Shown here piece after piece: positions 50,352 to 59,740 of a stretch of DNA of 64,000 nt (the first letter of the stretch is position 1; each line of letters starts with the position of its first letter). This DNA comes from Streptomyces albus subsp. albus. Its GTDB lineage: Bacteria > Actinomycetota > Actinomycetes > Streptomycetales > Streptomycetaceae. Position numbers and translations under genes: made by a program. Below the pieces are notes generated by a model that was not told where the DNA came from, did no database searches, and saw only the letters and a list, made by a program, of their open reading frames with translations. The stretch covers positions 124,001-188,000 of the forward strand of contig NZ_JODR01000009.1 of the NCBI RefSeq assembly GCF_000725885.1, given 5' to 3'.

Positions 50352-51185
50352 TCACGCGTGCCAGTCGAGCGGGACCCGCCGGTCGCGGTCCCAGGGGCGC
50401 TCCCACCCCGCGTAGTGCAGCAGCCGGTCGATCACACCCGCCGTGAAGCCCCACACCAGCGCCGGGCCGACGAGGAAGGCCGGACCGACGTGCCCGGCCG
50501 GGTGGACGGCCATGGCGCGGTTGGCGGGATCGGACAGTTCGGTGATCGGGACGGTGAAGACACGCGCCGTCTCGGCCGGATCGACGGGCGCCACCGGGCT
50601 GGGCGTGTGCCACCAGCCCAGCACCGGGGTGACGACGAAACCGCTGACGGGGATGTAAAGGCTGGGCAGCACGCCGAAGACCTGCACCCCGGCCGGGTCG
50701 AGGCCCGTCTCCTCCTCCGCCTCGCGCAGCGCGGCCCGCAGCCGGCCGTCGCCCTGCGGATCGCCGTCCTCCGGGTCGACGGAGCCGCCGGGGAAGGAGG
50801 GCTGCCCGGCGTGCGAGCGCAGGCTGGAGGCCCGCTGGATCAGCAGCAGCTCCGGTCCGTCGGCGCCCTCGCCGAAGAGCACCAGCACGGCCGAGGGGCG
50901 GCCCCCTCCGTCAGGCGGCGGCAGGAACCGGCTGAGCTGGCTCGCCTCCACCGTCCCGGCCGCCTCGTGCACGGGCCTCAGCCACTCCGGCAACCCCCGG
51001 CTGCTGACCTCGACGGGCACGGCGGAGGCGGCGGACTTCCCCGCGGCGTCCCCGTACCCGGGCGTCCCGTACGGGGAGTTCCCGTTCGCCTCGTCCCCGT
51101 ACGCCTGGCCCCCGTACGCCTGGCCCCCGTACGCGGGCTGTCCGGCGGCGTCCCTTCCGGACGCGGTGTGGTTGCGGTCCGTCAC
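50352..51185 (-). CDS. Nudix hydrolase, CoA-pyrophosphatase type
   Basis: A 277-residue Nudix protein whose GTG start overlaps the nth stop (GTGA). The UPF0035 motif [21 protein letters not shown] precedes the Nudix box ([10 protein letters not shown], then [14 protein letters not shown]). Together these are typical of NUDT7/8-like enzymes that split CoA or acyl-CoA into phosphopantetheine and ADP. Residues 15-50 are a disordered extension with [12 protein letters not shown] repeats, encoded by 15-bp DNA repeats. In mycobacteria the homologue also lies between the MarP-type protease and nth. Confidence 0.92.
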   Translation of the reverse strand: MTDRNHTASGRDAAGQPAYGGQAYGGQAYGDEANGNSPYGTPGYGDAAGKSAASAVPVEVSSRGLPEWLRPVHEAAGTVEASQLSRFLPPPDGGGRPSAVLVLFGEGADGPELLLIQRASSLRSHAGQPSFPGGSVDPEDGDPQGDGRLRAALREAEEETGLDPAGVQVFGVLPSLYIPVSGFVVTPVLGWWHTPSPVAPVDPAETARVFTVPITELSDPANRAMAVHPAGHVGPAFLVGPALVWGFTAGVIDRLLHYAGWERPWDRDRRVPLDWHA

Positions 51186-52423
51186 CGGGCGGCTCCGGCT
51201 GCCTGGTCCCGGCCGGGCAGCGGCGGGGCGGGGCGCCCCGGGTAGTCGGCCGGCGGCTTGAGACGCTGCCCGGGCTGGCCGCCCATCTCGTACTTGAGCA
51301 GCTTCTTCGCCTTCTCCGGGTCCGTCTCGCCCTCACCGTACGAAGGGCACAGCTCGGCGATCGGGCAGGCGCCGCAGGCGGGCTTGCGGGAGTGGCAGAT
51401 GCGGCGGCCGTGGAAGATCGTCCGGTGCGAGAACATCGTCCACTCGCTCTCCGGCAGCAGATCGTCGATCTCCTGCTCGACCTTCACGGCGTCCGTCTGC
51501 TCAGTGAGCTTCCAGCGCCGCACCAGCCGCCCGAAGTGGGTGTCCACGGTCAGCCCCGGGACGCCGAAGGCGTTGCCGAGCACGACGAACGCCGTCTTGC
51601 GGCCGACGCCCGGCAGCTTCACCAGCTCCTCGACGGTGCCCGGTACGGTGCCGCCGAAGTCGTCCCGCAGCGCGGCGGAGAGCCCCAGCAGGGATTTCGC
51701 CTTCGAACGGAAGAAACCGGTGGGCCGGATCAGCTCCTCCAGCTCCTCCGGGTCGGCCGCCGCCATGTCCTCGGGGGTCGGGTACTTGGCGAACAGGGCG
51801 GGCGTCGTCTGGTTGACGCGCAGGTCGGTGGTCTGGGCGGAGAGGACGGTCGCCACCAGCAATTCGAACGGATTCTCGAAGTCGAGTTCCGGGTGTGCGT
51901 AGTAGTAGACCTCGGCCAGCGCGTCGTTGATCCGCGCCGCCCGCTCGGCCTTCGACTCCTGCGACTCCGGCTTCGTCCCCGCCGCCTGCTTCGCGGCCGT
52001 CGCCTTCTTCGCCCCGGCCGCCCCCTTCGCCGCCGTCTTCTTGGCGGCGGTCTTGGTGGCGGCGGTCTTGGTGCCAGCGGCCTTCTTGGCGGCCGTCTTC
52101 TTGGCCGTGGTCTTCTTCGCGGTGGTCTTGGCGGCCGTCTTCTTCGTCGCCGGGGACTTCTCGGCGGCAGCCTTGGCGGCCGGGGTCTTCTCGGCGGTCT
52201 TCTCGGCCGTCGCCTTCTTCGCGGTCGCGGCCTTCTTCGTCGCGGCCGACTTGGTGAAGGCCGTCTGCGTGGCGGCGCGCTTCGCGGCGGCCTTCTCCGG
52301 CGTGGCCTTCTTCGACGCGGCGGCCTTCTTCGAGCCGGCGGTTCTCGCCGCGGTCGCTCCCGGCGCCGGCTCCTTCGCCGTCCGGCCCGTCGTCGTCGAC
52401 CTGGCCGCCTGGTGTTCGCTCAC
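51182..52423 (-). CDS. nth: Endonuclease III with Lys/Ala-rich N-terminal tail
   Basis: A 413-residue base-excision-repair glycosylase/AP lyase. GTG 52423 is chosen for the ideal GGAGG 8 nt upstream; GTG 52447 is possible. Residues about 1-170 are a histone-H1-like tail of AAKK/TAKK repeats. The catalytic domain has the helix-hairpin-helix [18 protein letters not shown] with the nucleophilic Lys, the catalytic Asp in [10 protein letters not shown], and the [4Fe-4S] ligands C-x6-C-x2-C-x5-C in [17 protein letters not shown]. The tail should increase DNA affinity. It is divergent from crp and coupled to the Nudix gene downstream. Confidence 0.96.
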   Translation of the reverse strand: MSEHQAARSTTTGRTAKEPAPGATAARTAGSKKAAASKKATPEKAAAKRAATQTAFTKSAATKKAATAKKATAEKTAEKTPAAKAAAEKSPATKKTAAKTTAKKTTAKKTAAKKAAGTKTAATKTAAKKTAAKGAAGAKKATAAKQAAGTKPESQESKAERAARINDALAEVYYYAHPELDFENPFELLVATVLSAQTTDLRVNQTTPALFAKYPTPEDMAAADPEELEELIRPTGFFRSKAKSLLGLSAALRDDFGGTVPGTVEELVKLPGVGRKTAFVVLGNAFGVPGLTVDTHFGRLVRRWKLTEQTDAVKVEQEIDDLLPESEWTMFSHRTIFHGRRICHSRKPACGACPIAELCPSYGEGETDPEKAKKLLKYEMGGQPGQRLKPPADYPGRPAPPLPGRDQAAGAAR

Positions 52424-52596
52424 AGCGGAATCCTCCGTCGCCGTCACCCGTCCAGCCCCTCTCCGTCCGTGCACTTGCCGGGGCGGTGGACACTCGGCCA
52501 GCGTAAGGGCGTTCGCCGGGATTCGTGGCCCACGCAGCCGATCCGCGGGGCCTAGCGCGCCCCGCCTTGGGTCTCACGGCACGCGTGCGTCAAACT

Positions 52597-52622
52597 TGTG
52601 ACTGATTGCTGTGACTGATCGC
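52597..52622 (+). repeat. 13-bp direct repeat upstream of crp
   Basis: TGTGACTGATTGC and TGTGACTGATCGC are adjacent and differ at one base. Each begins with TGTGA, the Crp half-site sequence, but the two copies are in the same orientation. They lie about 67-92 bp upstream of the crp start. Confidence 0.6.
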
Positions 52623-52688
52623 ATGGTTTCACCGTCCGGCATCATGGGATCCACAGACCCCATGGGCAGGTCGACAAGGAGTGAACTC

Positions 52689-53363
52689 GTGGACGACGTT
52701 CTACGGCGCGCCCCGCTCTTCGCGGCGCTCGATGAGGAGCAGGCCGCTGAGCTGCGTGCCTCCATGACGGAGACGACGCTTGCTCGCGGTGAGGCCCTCT
52801 TCCACGAGGGTGACCCGGGCGACCGCCTCTATGTGGTGACCGAAGGCAAGGTGAAGCTCCACCGCACCTCGCCGGACGGCCGCGAGAACATGCTCGCGGT
52901 GCTGGGTCCGGGCGAGCTGATCGGTGAGCTGTCCCTGTTCGACCCGGGCCCCCGCACGGCCACGGCCTCCGCGCTGACGGAGGTCAAGCTGCTGGGCCTG
53001 GGCCACGGTGACCTCCAGCCCTGGCTCAACGCCCGCCCCGAGGTCGCCTCGGCACTGCTGCGGGCCATCGCCCGGCGGCTGCGCCGCACCAACGACTCCA
53101 TGTCCGACCTGGTCTTCTCCGACGTGCCCGGCCGTGTCGCCAAGCAGCTGCTGGACCTGTCCCGCCGGTTCGGCGTGCAGTCCGAGGAGGGCATCCACGT
53201 CGTGCACGACCTCACGCAGGAGGAGCTGGCCCAGCTGGTGGGCGCCTCCCGCGAGACGGTCAACAAGGCGCTGGCGGACTTCGCGGGCCGCGGCTGGCTG
53301 CGGCTGGAGGCCCGAGCGGTCATCCTGCTCGACATCGAGCGGCTGGCGAAGCGCTCGCGCTGA
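52689..53363 (+). CDS. crp: cAMP receptor protein Crp
   Basis: A 224-residue CRP/FNR regulator, the same length as S. coelicolor Crp. GTG 52689 has AAGGAG 9 nt upstream. The cyclic-nucleotide domain includes FHEGDPGDRLYVVTEGKVKL and the phosphate-binding cassette LGPGELIGELSLFDPGPRTATA. The winged helix follows: DLTQEELAQLVGASRETVNK then ALADFAGRGWL. In Streptomyces Crp controls germination, growth and antibiotic synthesis. A 13-bp direct repeat with TGTGA cores lies upstream and could be used for autoregulation. A bidirectional terminator follows. Confidence 0.97.
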   Translation: MDDVLRRAPLFAALDEEQAAELRASMTETTLARGEALFHEGDPGDRLYVVTEGKVKLHRTSPDGRENMLAVLGPGELIGELSLFDPGPRTATASALTEVKLLGLGHGDLQPWLNARPEVASALLRAIARRLRRTNDSMSDLVFSDVPGRVAKQLLDLSRRFGVQSEEGIHVVHDLTQEELAQLVGASRETVNKALADFAGRGWLRLEARAVILLDIERLAKRSR

Positions 53364-53380
53364 CGCCTCCCGACGCCGGT

Positions 53381-53415
53381 GTAAGGGGCGCCCGTCCATG
53401 GAGGGCGCCCCTTAC
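53381..53415. terminator. Bidirectional terminator after crp
   Basis: GTAAGGGGCGCCC pairs over 13 bp with GGGCGCCCCTTAC around a 9-nt loop. The outer part (GTAAGGGGC/GCCCCTTAC) is shared with the PBP terminator at 63215. Confidence 0.8.
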
Positions 53416-53507
53416 CCATGCCCGCCGGGCCTGTACGCCCGTACCGGGGAACCCCGGCCCGTACCCGCGTGCGGCACCGGCCGGCCGCGCGCAGGTCACC
53501 CTGCGGG

Positions 53508-54338
53508 TCATGCCGCCCCGCGCTGCGCCAGGTAGTCCAGCTGGGCCCGCACCGACAGCTCGGCGGCCGGCCACAGCGTCCGGTCCACATCCGCGTACAC
53601 ATGGGCCACGACCTCGGGCGCCGTCCGGTGCCCCGCCCGTACGGCCGCCTCGACCTGCGCGAGCCGCTGCGCACGGTGTGCCAGGTAGTGGTCGATGGCG
53701 CCCTGCGCGTCGGCGAGCACGGGCCCGTGGCCCGGCAGTACGTGGCTGACGCCGTCGTCCACCGTCAGGGACCGCAGGGCGCGCAGCGAGTCGAGGTAGT
53801 CGCCCAGCCGCCCGTCCGGGTGGGCGACGACCGTGGTGCCGCGGCCCAGCACGGTGTCCCCGGTCAGCACGGCGGCGTCCGCCGGCAGGTGGAAGGAGAG
53901 CGAGTCCGCGGTGTGCCCGGGAGTGGGTACGACCCGCAGCTCCAGCCCGCCCGTGGTGATCACGTCTCCGGCCCCGAGCCCCTCCTCGCCCAGCCGCAGC
54001 GCCGGGTCGAGCGCGCGGACGGGAGAGCCCGTCAGCTCGGCGAACCGGGCTGCGCCCTCCGCGTGATCCGGGTGGCCGTGGGTGAGCAGCGTGAGGGCGA
54101 CCCGTTTGCCGAGCCGTTCGGCCGTGGCGACGACATTGCGCAGGTGGGCGTCGTCCAGCGGGCCGGGGTCGATGACGACGGCCACCGCGGCGTCGGGCTC
54201 GGCGACGATCCAGGTGTTGGTGCCGTCCAGCGTCATGGGCGATGGGTTGGGGGCCAGCACACAGAGGGCGCGCGCGGTGGCCGGGCCACCGATGGGGCCG
54301 CCTCGTGGCTGTCCGGGCAGTGCTGCGGCGTCGGTCAT
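53508..54338 (-). CDS. Metallo-beta-lactamase-fold hydrolase (LACTB2-like)
   Basis: A 276-residue soluble MBL-fold protein. ATG 54338 overlaps the stop of the upstream Nudix gene. Metal ligands are in TLLTHGHPDHAEG, TPGHTADSLSF, LTGDTVLG and VLPGHGPV. The N-terminus NPSPMTLDGTNTWIV and the C-terminal helical winged region (HRAQRLAQVEAAV) resemble LACTB2-type RNases and related hydroxyacylglutathione hydrolases. RNA cleavage is possible but unproven. The mycobacterial homologue has the same position after crp. Confidence 0.9.
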   Translation of the reverse strand: MTDAAALPGQPRGGPIGGPATARALCVLAPNPSPMTLDGTNTWIVAEPDAAVAVVIDPGPLDDAHLRNVVATAERLGKRVALTLLTHGHPDHAEGAARFAELTGSPVRALDPALRLGEEGLGAGDVITTGGLELRVVPTPGHTADSLSFHLPADAAVLTGDTVLGRGTTVVAHPDGRLGDYLDSLRALRSLTVDDGVSHVLPGHGPVLADAQGAIDHYLAHRAQRLAQVEAAVRAGHRTAPEVVAHVYADVDRTLWPAAELSVRAQLDYLAQRGAA

Positions 54339-55282
54339 GCGGGGTCGATCCTCTTGGTGAACTCGTCGTGTCCCGGCCAGCTGAGTTCGATCCGGCCGTC
54401 GTCGTCCAGCCGGGCGCGGGCGATCACCGGCGTCAGGTCCCGCCCGGCGGCAGCCGCCAGGGTGTCCACCACCGTGGCGTACGGCGCCAGCCCGCGCAGC
54501 GTGGCAATGGTGGGCGGCATCATCAGCAGCTCACCCCGGTCGTAGCCGGCGGCGGCTTCGGCGGGGCGTACCCAGACCGTGCGGTCGGCCTCGGTGGAGG
54601 CGTTGCGGGTGCGCTGTCCCACGGGGAGCGCCGCCACGAAGAAGTACGTGTCGTAGCGCCTGGTCTCGAACTCGGGCGTGATCCAGCGTGCCCACGCCCC
54701 CAGCAGATCACCGCGGAGCACCAGGCCCCTGCGGTCGAGGAAGTCGGCGAAGGACAGCTCACGGGCGACCAGCGCGGCACGGTCGGCCTCCCAGTCGTCC
54801 CCCGTGGTGTCGGCCACCACGGACTCCGGGTCGGGCCCGGCCAGCAGCACCCCCGACTCCTCGAAGGTCTCCCGGACGGCGGCGCTCACGATCGACCGCG
54901 CGCTCGCCTCGTCGGTGCCCAGCCGCTGGGCCCACTCCCCGGACGTCGGCCCCGCGCCGTCCGTACCGCGGGCGTCCCGCGGATCGACGGAGCCGCCGGG
55001 GTAGGCGTACGCGCCGCCCGCGAACGCCATCGAAGTGCGCCGCCGCAGCATGTGGACCGCGGGGCCCCGAGGGGTGTCCCGCAGCAGCATGACGGTGGCG
55101 GCGGTGCGCGGCGTCACGGGGGTCAGCTCCCCGGCGGCCAGCGCCCGGATGCGCTCGGGCCACTCGGGCGGGAACCACTGGCCGTCCGAGACGGAGGACG
55201 AGTTGGGGGACGGTGCGTTCTGGGACGCCGGGGACGGCGGGGGTGAGGAGGGTGGGGGCGGGGACGAGGGGGAGGACGGCAT
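54335..55282 (-). CDS. Nudix hydrolase
   Basis: A 315-residue Nudix protein. ATG 55282 has a TAGCAT -10-like box 6 nt upstream, suggesting a leaderless mRNA. The first 30 residues are a Ser/Pro tract. The Nudix region has PGGSVDPRDARG, an insertion of about 30 residues, then VSAAVRETFEESGVLL, which contains the RExxEE core. It resembles the long NUDT19-like CoA-acting Nudix proteins, but the substrate is not certain. It is coupled to the MBL gene by an ATGA overlap. Confidence 0.88.
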   Translation of the reverse strand: MPSSPSSPPPPSSPPPSPASQNAPSPNSSSVSDGQWFPPEWPERIRALAAGELTPVTPRTAATVMLLRDTPRGPAVHMLRRRTSMAFAGGAYAYPGGSVDPRDARGTDGAGPTSGEWAQRLGTDEASARSIVSAAVRETFEESGVLLAGPDPESVVADTTGDDWEADRAALVARELSFADFLDRRGLVLRGDLLGAWARWITPEFETRRYDTYFFVAALPVGQRTRNASTEADRTVWVRPAEAAAGYDRGELLMMPPTIATLRGLAPYATVVDTLAAAAGRDLTPVIARARLDDDGRIELSWPGHDEFTKRIDPA

Positions 55283-55370
55283 GGCCGGATGCTACGACCC
55301 GCCGCCCCGATGTTCGAGAGGCCGCAGTGCGAATGCCGCCACACCGGCGGCCCCGGCACCCGCCCACAAC

Positions 55371-55513
55371 CGCCGGTCCTGGCCCGACACCGGCCACCGG
55401 TCTGGCCGGACACTGACCGCCGGTCCTGGCCGGACGGCAACCACCGGTTCCACCCGGACAACAACTGCCGGCCCCACTCGGACAACAGCCGCCGGTCCCT
55501 GCCCGACCACAAC
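55371..55513. repeat. Six tandem 24-bp repeats
   Basis: Six units start at 55371, 55395, 55418, 55442, 55466 and 55490, with a consensus near CGCCGGTCCTGGCCCGACAA. The second unit is 23 bp, so the reading frame is not kept and the array is probably non-coding. It lies in the 474-bp gap 55283-55756, which otherwise holds only the Nudix -10 box and further Pro/Gly-type low-complexity DNA. Confidence 0.8.
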
Positions 55514-55756
55514 GACAGACCCCCTGCCGGGACACCGGCAGACCCCGCCCGGGCAATGACAGGCGCCGCCCTGACACCGAGCAGTCCCGGCCTGGGGCAC
55601 CAGGCGGGCCCGGCCGGGTACCAAGCAGGCCAGGCCCCGGCACCAAGTGGACCCGGCCCGACGCCGACGGGCCGCCCCGCCCCGTCCGCACCCGCACCGG
55701 CCGCACCCGTACCGGCCGGGCGCCGCCGACGGGGCCCGGCCCGGGGCGGAGGTGGT

Positions 55757-56221
55757 TCAGTCGGCCAGCTCGACCTGGAGCTCGACCTCGACGGGCGCGT
55801 CCAGCGGCAGCACGGCCACGCCGACCGCGCTGCGGGCGTGCACGCCCTTGTCACCCAGCACCTCGCCGAGCAGCTCGCTGGCGCCGTTGATGACGCCCGG
55901 CTGGCCGGTGAAGTCCGGGGCCGACGCGACGAAACCGGTGACCTTCACGACGCGTGCGACGCGGTCGAGGTCACCGGCGACGGACTTAACGGCCGCCAGC
56001 GCGTTGAGCGCCGCCGTACGCGCCAGGTCCTTCGCCTCCTCGGGCGTCACCTCCGCGCCGACCTTCCCCGTCGTCGGCAGCGTGCCCGACACCAGCGGCA
56101 GCTGGCCCGCGGTGTAGACGTACGGTCCGGTGCGCAGCGCGGGGACGTACGCGCCCGCCGGGGTGGCGGTCTCGGGGAGGGTCAGCCCCAGCTCGGCGAG
56201 CTTCTCCTCGACGGCGCTCAC
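55757..56221 (-). CDS. RidA/YjgF family protein
   Basis: A 154-residue protein of the RidA family, which deaminates reactive enamine/imine intermediates. GTG 56221 overlaps the DUF4177 stop (GTGA). The fold's signatures are YVYTAGQLPLVSGTLPTTGKVG and, near the end, HARSAVGVAVLPLDAPVEVE with the Arg expected to bind the carboxylate. It belongs to the longer subgroup with an N-terminal helix (VEEKLAELGLTLP). It would act as a soluble trimer. Its mycobacterial counterpart (Rv3678c) has the same position beside the ArsA-like pair. Confidence 0.93.
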   Translation of the reverse strand: MSAVEEKLAELGLTLPETATPAGAYVPALRTGPYVYTAGQLPLVSGTLPTTGKVGAEVTPEEAKDLARTAALNALAAVKSVAGDLDRVARVVKVTGFVASAPDFTGQPGVINGASELLGEVLGDKGVHARSAVGVAVLPLDAPVEVELQVELAD

Positions 56222-56379
56222 GCCTGCTTCTCCCGCTTGAGGTAGGCCACGAGCTGCTCGGGGTTGTTGGGGCCCGGCACGACCTGGACGAGCTCCCACC
56301 CGTCCTCGCCCCAGGTGTCCAGGATCTGCTTGGTCGCGTGCACGAGGAGCGGCACGGTTGCGTATTCCCACTTCGTCAT
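56218..56379 (-). CDS. DUF4177 small protein
   Basis: A 53-residue protein, MTKWEYATVPLLVHATKQIL followed by GEDGWELVQVV, matching the DUF4177 pattern (KWEY...GWELV). ATG 56379 lies 7 nt after a TAGGGT box (56392-56387) with no ribosome-binding site, so it is leaderless. It is co-transcribed and coupled with the RidA gene. No function is known for the family. Confidence 0.9.
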   Translation of the reverse strand: MTKWEYATVPLLVHATKQILDTWGEDGWELVQVVPGPNNPEQLVAYLKREKQA

Positions 56380-56386
56380 GGGAGAG

Positions 56387-56392
56387 ACCCTA
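56387..56392 (-). promoter_or_regulatory. -10 box TAGGGT for the DUF4177-RidA operon
   Basis: TAGGGT on the minus strand ends 7 nt before ATG 56379. The divergent promoter TAGGCT at 56588 serves the ArsA-like operon. Confidence 0.5.
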
Positions 56393-56587
56393 ACGAACCG
56401 CGCGCCACCCGCAGACGGCCCCGCAGGACGGCTGCCGCCAAGGAGGGACACGCGCTCCCCAGGAGGGTCACGCGCACCGGCGACCTGCCGGGACCGTCCC
56501 GCGCCCGGCCACCGTCCCCCACCGGCCGACCCGGCCGTCCCCACCGGCTGTCCCCGGCCGGGTCTCGCCGGTCCCGGACGGAAGAAT

Positions 56588-56593
56588 TAGGCT
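56588..56593 (+). promoter_or_regulatory. -10 box TAGGCT for the ArsA-like operon
   Basis: TAGGCT ends 7 nt before GTG 56601, with no ribosome-binding site in between, indicating a leaderless transcript. Confidence 0.5.
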
Positions 56594-56600
56594 CCCAGCC

Positions 56601-57668
56601 GTGAGCAGGCTTCACGTAGTGACCGGCAAGGGCGGCACCGGCAAGACGACGGTCGCCGCCGCGCTCGCGCTGGCGCTCGCGTCGGGCGGGCGGCGCACGC
56701 TGCTCGTAGAGGTGGAGGGCCGCCAGGGCATCGCACAGCTCTTCGAGACGGAGCCGCTGCCCTACGAGGAGCGCAAGATCGCCGTCGCGCACGGCGGCGG
56801 CGAGGTGTACGCGCTGGCCATCGACGCCGAGCGGGCCCTGCTCGACTACCTCCAGATGTTCTACAAGCTGGGCAGCGCGGGGCGCGCCCTCAAACGGCTG
56901 GGGGCCATCGACTTCGCGACCACCATCGCCCCCGGCCTGCGGGACGTCCTGCTGACCGGCAAGGCGTGCGAGGCGGTACGCCGCCGGGACAAGCGGCAGC
57001 GTCCCGTCTACGACGCCGTGGTGATGGACGCCCCGCCCACGGGCCGCATCACCCGGTTCCTCGGCGTCAACGAGGAGGTGGCCGGGCTGGCGAAGGTCGG
57101 TCCCGTCCACAATCAGGCGCAGGCGGTGATGCGCGTCCTCAAGTCCCCGGAGACGGCGGTGCACCTGGTGACGCTGCTGGAGGAGATGCCGGTCCAGGAG
57201 ACGGTGGACGGCATCGCCGAGCTGCGGGCCGCCGGGCTCCCGGCGACGTCCGTGGTGGTGAACATGGTCCACCCCGGGCTGCCCGGGGAGGAGCAGCTGC
57301 TGACTGCGGACCGGCGCACGGAAGAGATCGCGCGCGCCTTCTCCCGTGCCGGGCTCGGGGGCGCACGGCGCGGAGGGGGCGCGCAACAGCTCGTCGCGCC
57401 CCTGCTGGCGCAGGGCAGGGAGCACGCCGGTCGCGTCGAGCTGGAACGCGGACTGCGCGCCGAGCTGCGCGCCCAGGGCCTCCCCGTACGGGAACTCGGC
57501 CTGCTCAGCGAGGGCGTCGAACTGGCCGGCCTGTACGGGCTGGCCACGGCGCTGCGCCGCCAATGGCATCCCGGCCCCGACGCGGACGGGGGCACCGGCG
57601 GAGCCGACGGACCTGCCGGGTCTGACGGGACTGACGGGTCTGACGGCACGGACGGGAAGCACGCGTGA
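56601..57668 (+). CDS. ArsA/GET3-like ATPase, first of a pair
   Basis: A 355-residue ATPase with the deviant Walker A VVTGKGGTGKTTVAAALALA (signature Lys), then VEVEGRQGIAQLF and switch-type VVMDAPPTGRITRFLG. Family members act as homo- or heterodimers that handle tail-anchored proteins or metalloids. No metalloid-binding Cys set is seen. The C-terminus is a disordered Gly/Asp repeat (GSDGTDGSDGTDG). It is followed at once by a second ArsA-like gene, so a heterodimer is likely. In mycobacteria this pair (Rv3679-Rv3680) neighbours whiB4, matching wblA here. Confidence 0.93.
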   Translation: MSRLHVVTGKGGTGKTTVAAALALALASGGRRTLLVEVEGRQGIAQLFETEPLPYEERKIAVAHGGGEVYALAIDAERALLDYLQMFYKLGSAGRALKRLGAIDFATTIAPGLRDVLLTGKACEAVRRRDKRQRPVYDAVVMDAPPTGRITRFLGVNEEVAGLAKVGPVHNQAQAVMRVLKSPETAVHLVTLLEEMPVQETVDGIAELRAAGLPATSVVVNMVHPGLPGEEQLLTADRRTEEIARAFSRAGLGGARRGGGAQQLVAPLLAQGREHAGRVELERGLRAELRAQGLPVRELGLLSEGVELAGLYGLATALRRQWHPGPDADGGTGGADGPAGSDGTDGSDGTDGKHA

Positions 57669-57691
57669 CAGCGGGAGAAGGAGAGACCTCC

Positions 57692-59428
57692 ATGGGCACG
57701 CCCCGGGACGCCCACCCGGCAGCTGACACCGCACACCCGCACGGCACCGACAGCACGGCCGACGGCACACCGGACGACCACCCCCCGGCATCGAACACCC
57801 CGGCACCGGACGTGCCGGCCTCGCGCGGGACGGCCCCGGGCGCTCCGCTCCCGGACGCCCTGGCTTCCGACACCCTGGCTTCCGACGCCCTGGCCCCGGA
57901 CGTCCTGGAGGTCGACCCGCTGCTGGACGACCCGGCGACGCGGATCGTCGTCTGCTGCGGCTCGGGCGGCGTCGGGAAGACGACCACCGCCGCCGCCCTC
58001 GGTCTGCGCGCCGCCGAGCGCGGACGGCGGACCGTCGTCCTGACCATCGACCCCGCACGCCGGCTCGCCCAGTCGATGGGCCTGTCCGAACTGGACAACA
58101 CCCCGCGCCGGGTGCCGGGCATCGACACCTCGGCGGGCGGCGAACTGCACGCCATGATGCTCGACATGAAGCGGACGTTCGACGAGATCGTCGAGGCGCA
58201 CGCCGACCCCGCGCGGGCCCGCGCGATCCTGGAGAACCCCTTCTACCAGTCGCTGTCCGCCGGGTTCGCCGGTACGCAGGAGTACATGGCGATGGAGAAG
58301 CTCGGCCAGCTGCGGGCCGGCGGCGAGTGGGACCTGATCGTCGTGGACACCCCGCCCTCCCGCTCCGCGCTGGACTTCCTGGACGCGCCCAAGCGGCTCG
58401 GTTCCTTCCTGGACGGCAGGTTCATCAAACTGCTGACCGCTCCCGCGAAGGTCGGCGGCCGGGCGGGGATGAAAGTCGTGAACCTCGGCATGGCCGGCCT
58501 GTCCATGTTCACCGGCGCCCTCGACAAACTGCTGGGCGCGGGCCTGCTGCGGGACGTGCAGACGTTCGTGGCCGCCATGGACACCATGTTCGGCGGCTTC
58601 CGCACCCGCGCGGATGCCACCTACCGGCTGCTCCAGGCTCCCGGCACGGCCTTCCTCGTCGTCGCCGCACCGGAACGTGACGCGCTGCGGGAGGCCGCGT
58701 ACTTCGTGAAGCGCCTGGCCGACGACCGGATGCCGCTCGCCGGACTGGTCCTCAACCGGATGCACACCAGCGCGGCGGCCGGGCTGAGCGCCGAGCGGGC
58801 ACTGGCCGCCGCGGAAAATCTTGCGGACGGCGGCATTGTGGATCGTCCGCAGGGGAAGAGTGACAAGCGGAGCGCTCCAGCGGCCGGCTCCGTGGCTCCC
58901 GAGGACGGCTCCCCCTTCCCGGACCCCACGACGCACACCGGCTCAGCGAGGACCATCACCACCATCGGGGGGAACAGGACACAACAGCGAACGATCCCTG
59001 ACGCGCGGTCGGGCGCGGAGGCACGCCCGGCCGCGGAGGCGGACGCGCCCGCAAGCGCGTCCGCCGAAACCCGCGCCACCGACGCCCCAAACGTCCCGGA
59101 CGCCACCGCCACGGCTGACGCGGCCGATGCGACCGGCGCATCCGACGCGGACCGTGTGCCTGACCGCCGGCCTGTCGATGACAGTGACGGTGACATCGAC
59201 GAACTGGCGGCCGGGCTGCTGCGGCTGCACGCCGAGCGCATGCGCCTGCTGGCGCGCGAACGCCGTACGCGGGACCGCTTCACGGCGCTGCACCCGGACG
59301 TCCCGGTCGCGGAGGTGGCGGCCCTGGCCGACGACGTGCACGACCTGGAGGGTCTGCGCACCATCGGCGAACGCCTCGCCGACCAGCGTGCGTCCGCACC
59401 GCGGGCCCCGCGCCGGTCCGGCGAGTGA
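57692..59428 (+). CDS. ArsA/GET3-like ATPase, second of a pair
   Basis: A 578-residue partner ATPase. ATG 57692 has AGGAG 8 nt upstream; a GTG at 57665 overlapping the previous stop is an alternative. Residues 1-75 are a disordered Ala/Pro/Asp region. The ATPase core has IVVCCGSGGVGKTTTAAALG near residue 90, TIDPARRLAQSMGL, and LIVVDTPPSRSALDFLDAPK. Its FSLDPA-like switch and long hydrophobic helices (FTGALDKLLGAGLL) fit the GET3 fold. About 110 low-complexity residues (395-505) split the core from a C-terminal helical hairpin (LLRLHAERMRLLARERR). Confidence 0.93.
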   Translation: MGTPRDAHPAADTAHPHGTDSTADGTPDDHPPASNTPAPDVPASRGTAPGAPLPDALASDTLASDALAPDVLEVDPLLDDPATRIVVCCGSGGVGKTTTAAALGLRAAERGRRTVVLTIDPARRLAQSMGLSELDNTPRRVPGIDTSAGGELHAMMLDMKRTFDEIVEAHADPARARAILENPFYQSLSAGFAGTQEYMAMEKLGQLRAGGEWDLIVVDTPPSRSALDFLDAPKRLGSFLDGRFIKLLTAPAKVGGRAGMKVVNLGMAGLSMFTGALDKLLGAGLLRDVQTFVAAMDTMFGGFRTRADATYRLLQAPGTAFLVVAAPERDALREAAYFVKRLADDRMPLAGLVLNRMHTSAAAGLSAERALAAAENLADGGIVDRPQGKSDKRSAPAAGSVAPEDGSPFPDPTTHTGSARTITTIGGNRTQQRTIPDARSGAEARPAAEADAPASASAETRATDAPNVPDATATADAADATGASDADRVPDRRPVDDSDGDIDELAAGLLRLHAERMRLLARERRTRDRFTALHPDVPVAEVAALADDVHDLEGLRTIGERLADQRASAPRAPRRSGE

Positions 59429-59740
59429 CCGGCGCAACCGACCTCCCCCAGGACCGAGGTCGCGAGCGACCGGGGTGACCGGGGCGGCACGCTGACCGGC
59501 TGCTGACCATGCCGGGACGACCGGCCGACCGGGGCCGTCCGACACATCCGCCGGCTCCCACCACCCCGCCGGGCATCACCGCCTGGCGCCGAGGCCTGCG
59601 GCGCTCGGCCAGCCGCCAGCATGCCGACGACCGGCGACGGTCGCACCGCACCTGACGGCGCCGCCGCGCGCCCGACCGCCTGCGGCCCGCCACCTCCCGG
59701 GCGCAACCCGAGAGGCCCTTCGTCCGTCGGAGCCCGGCTG

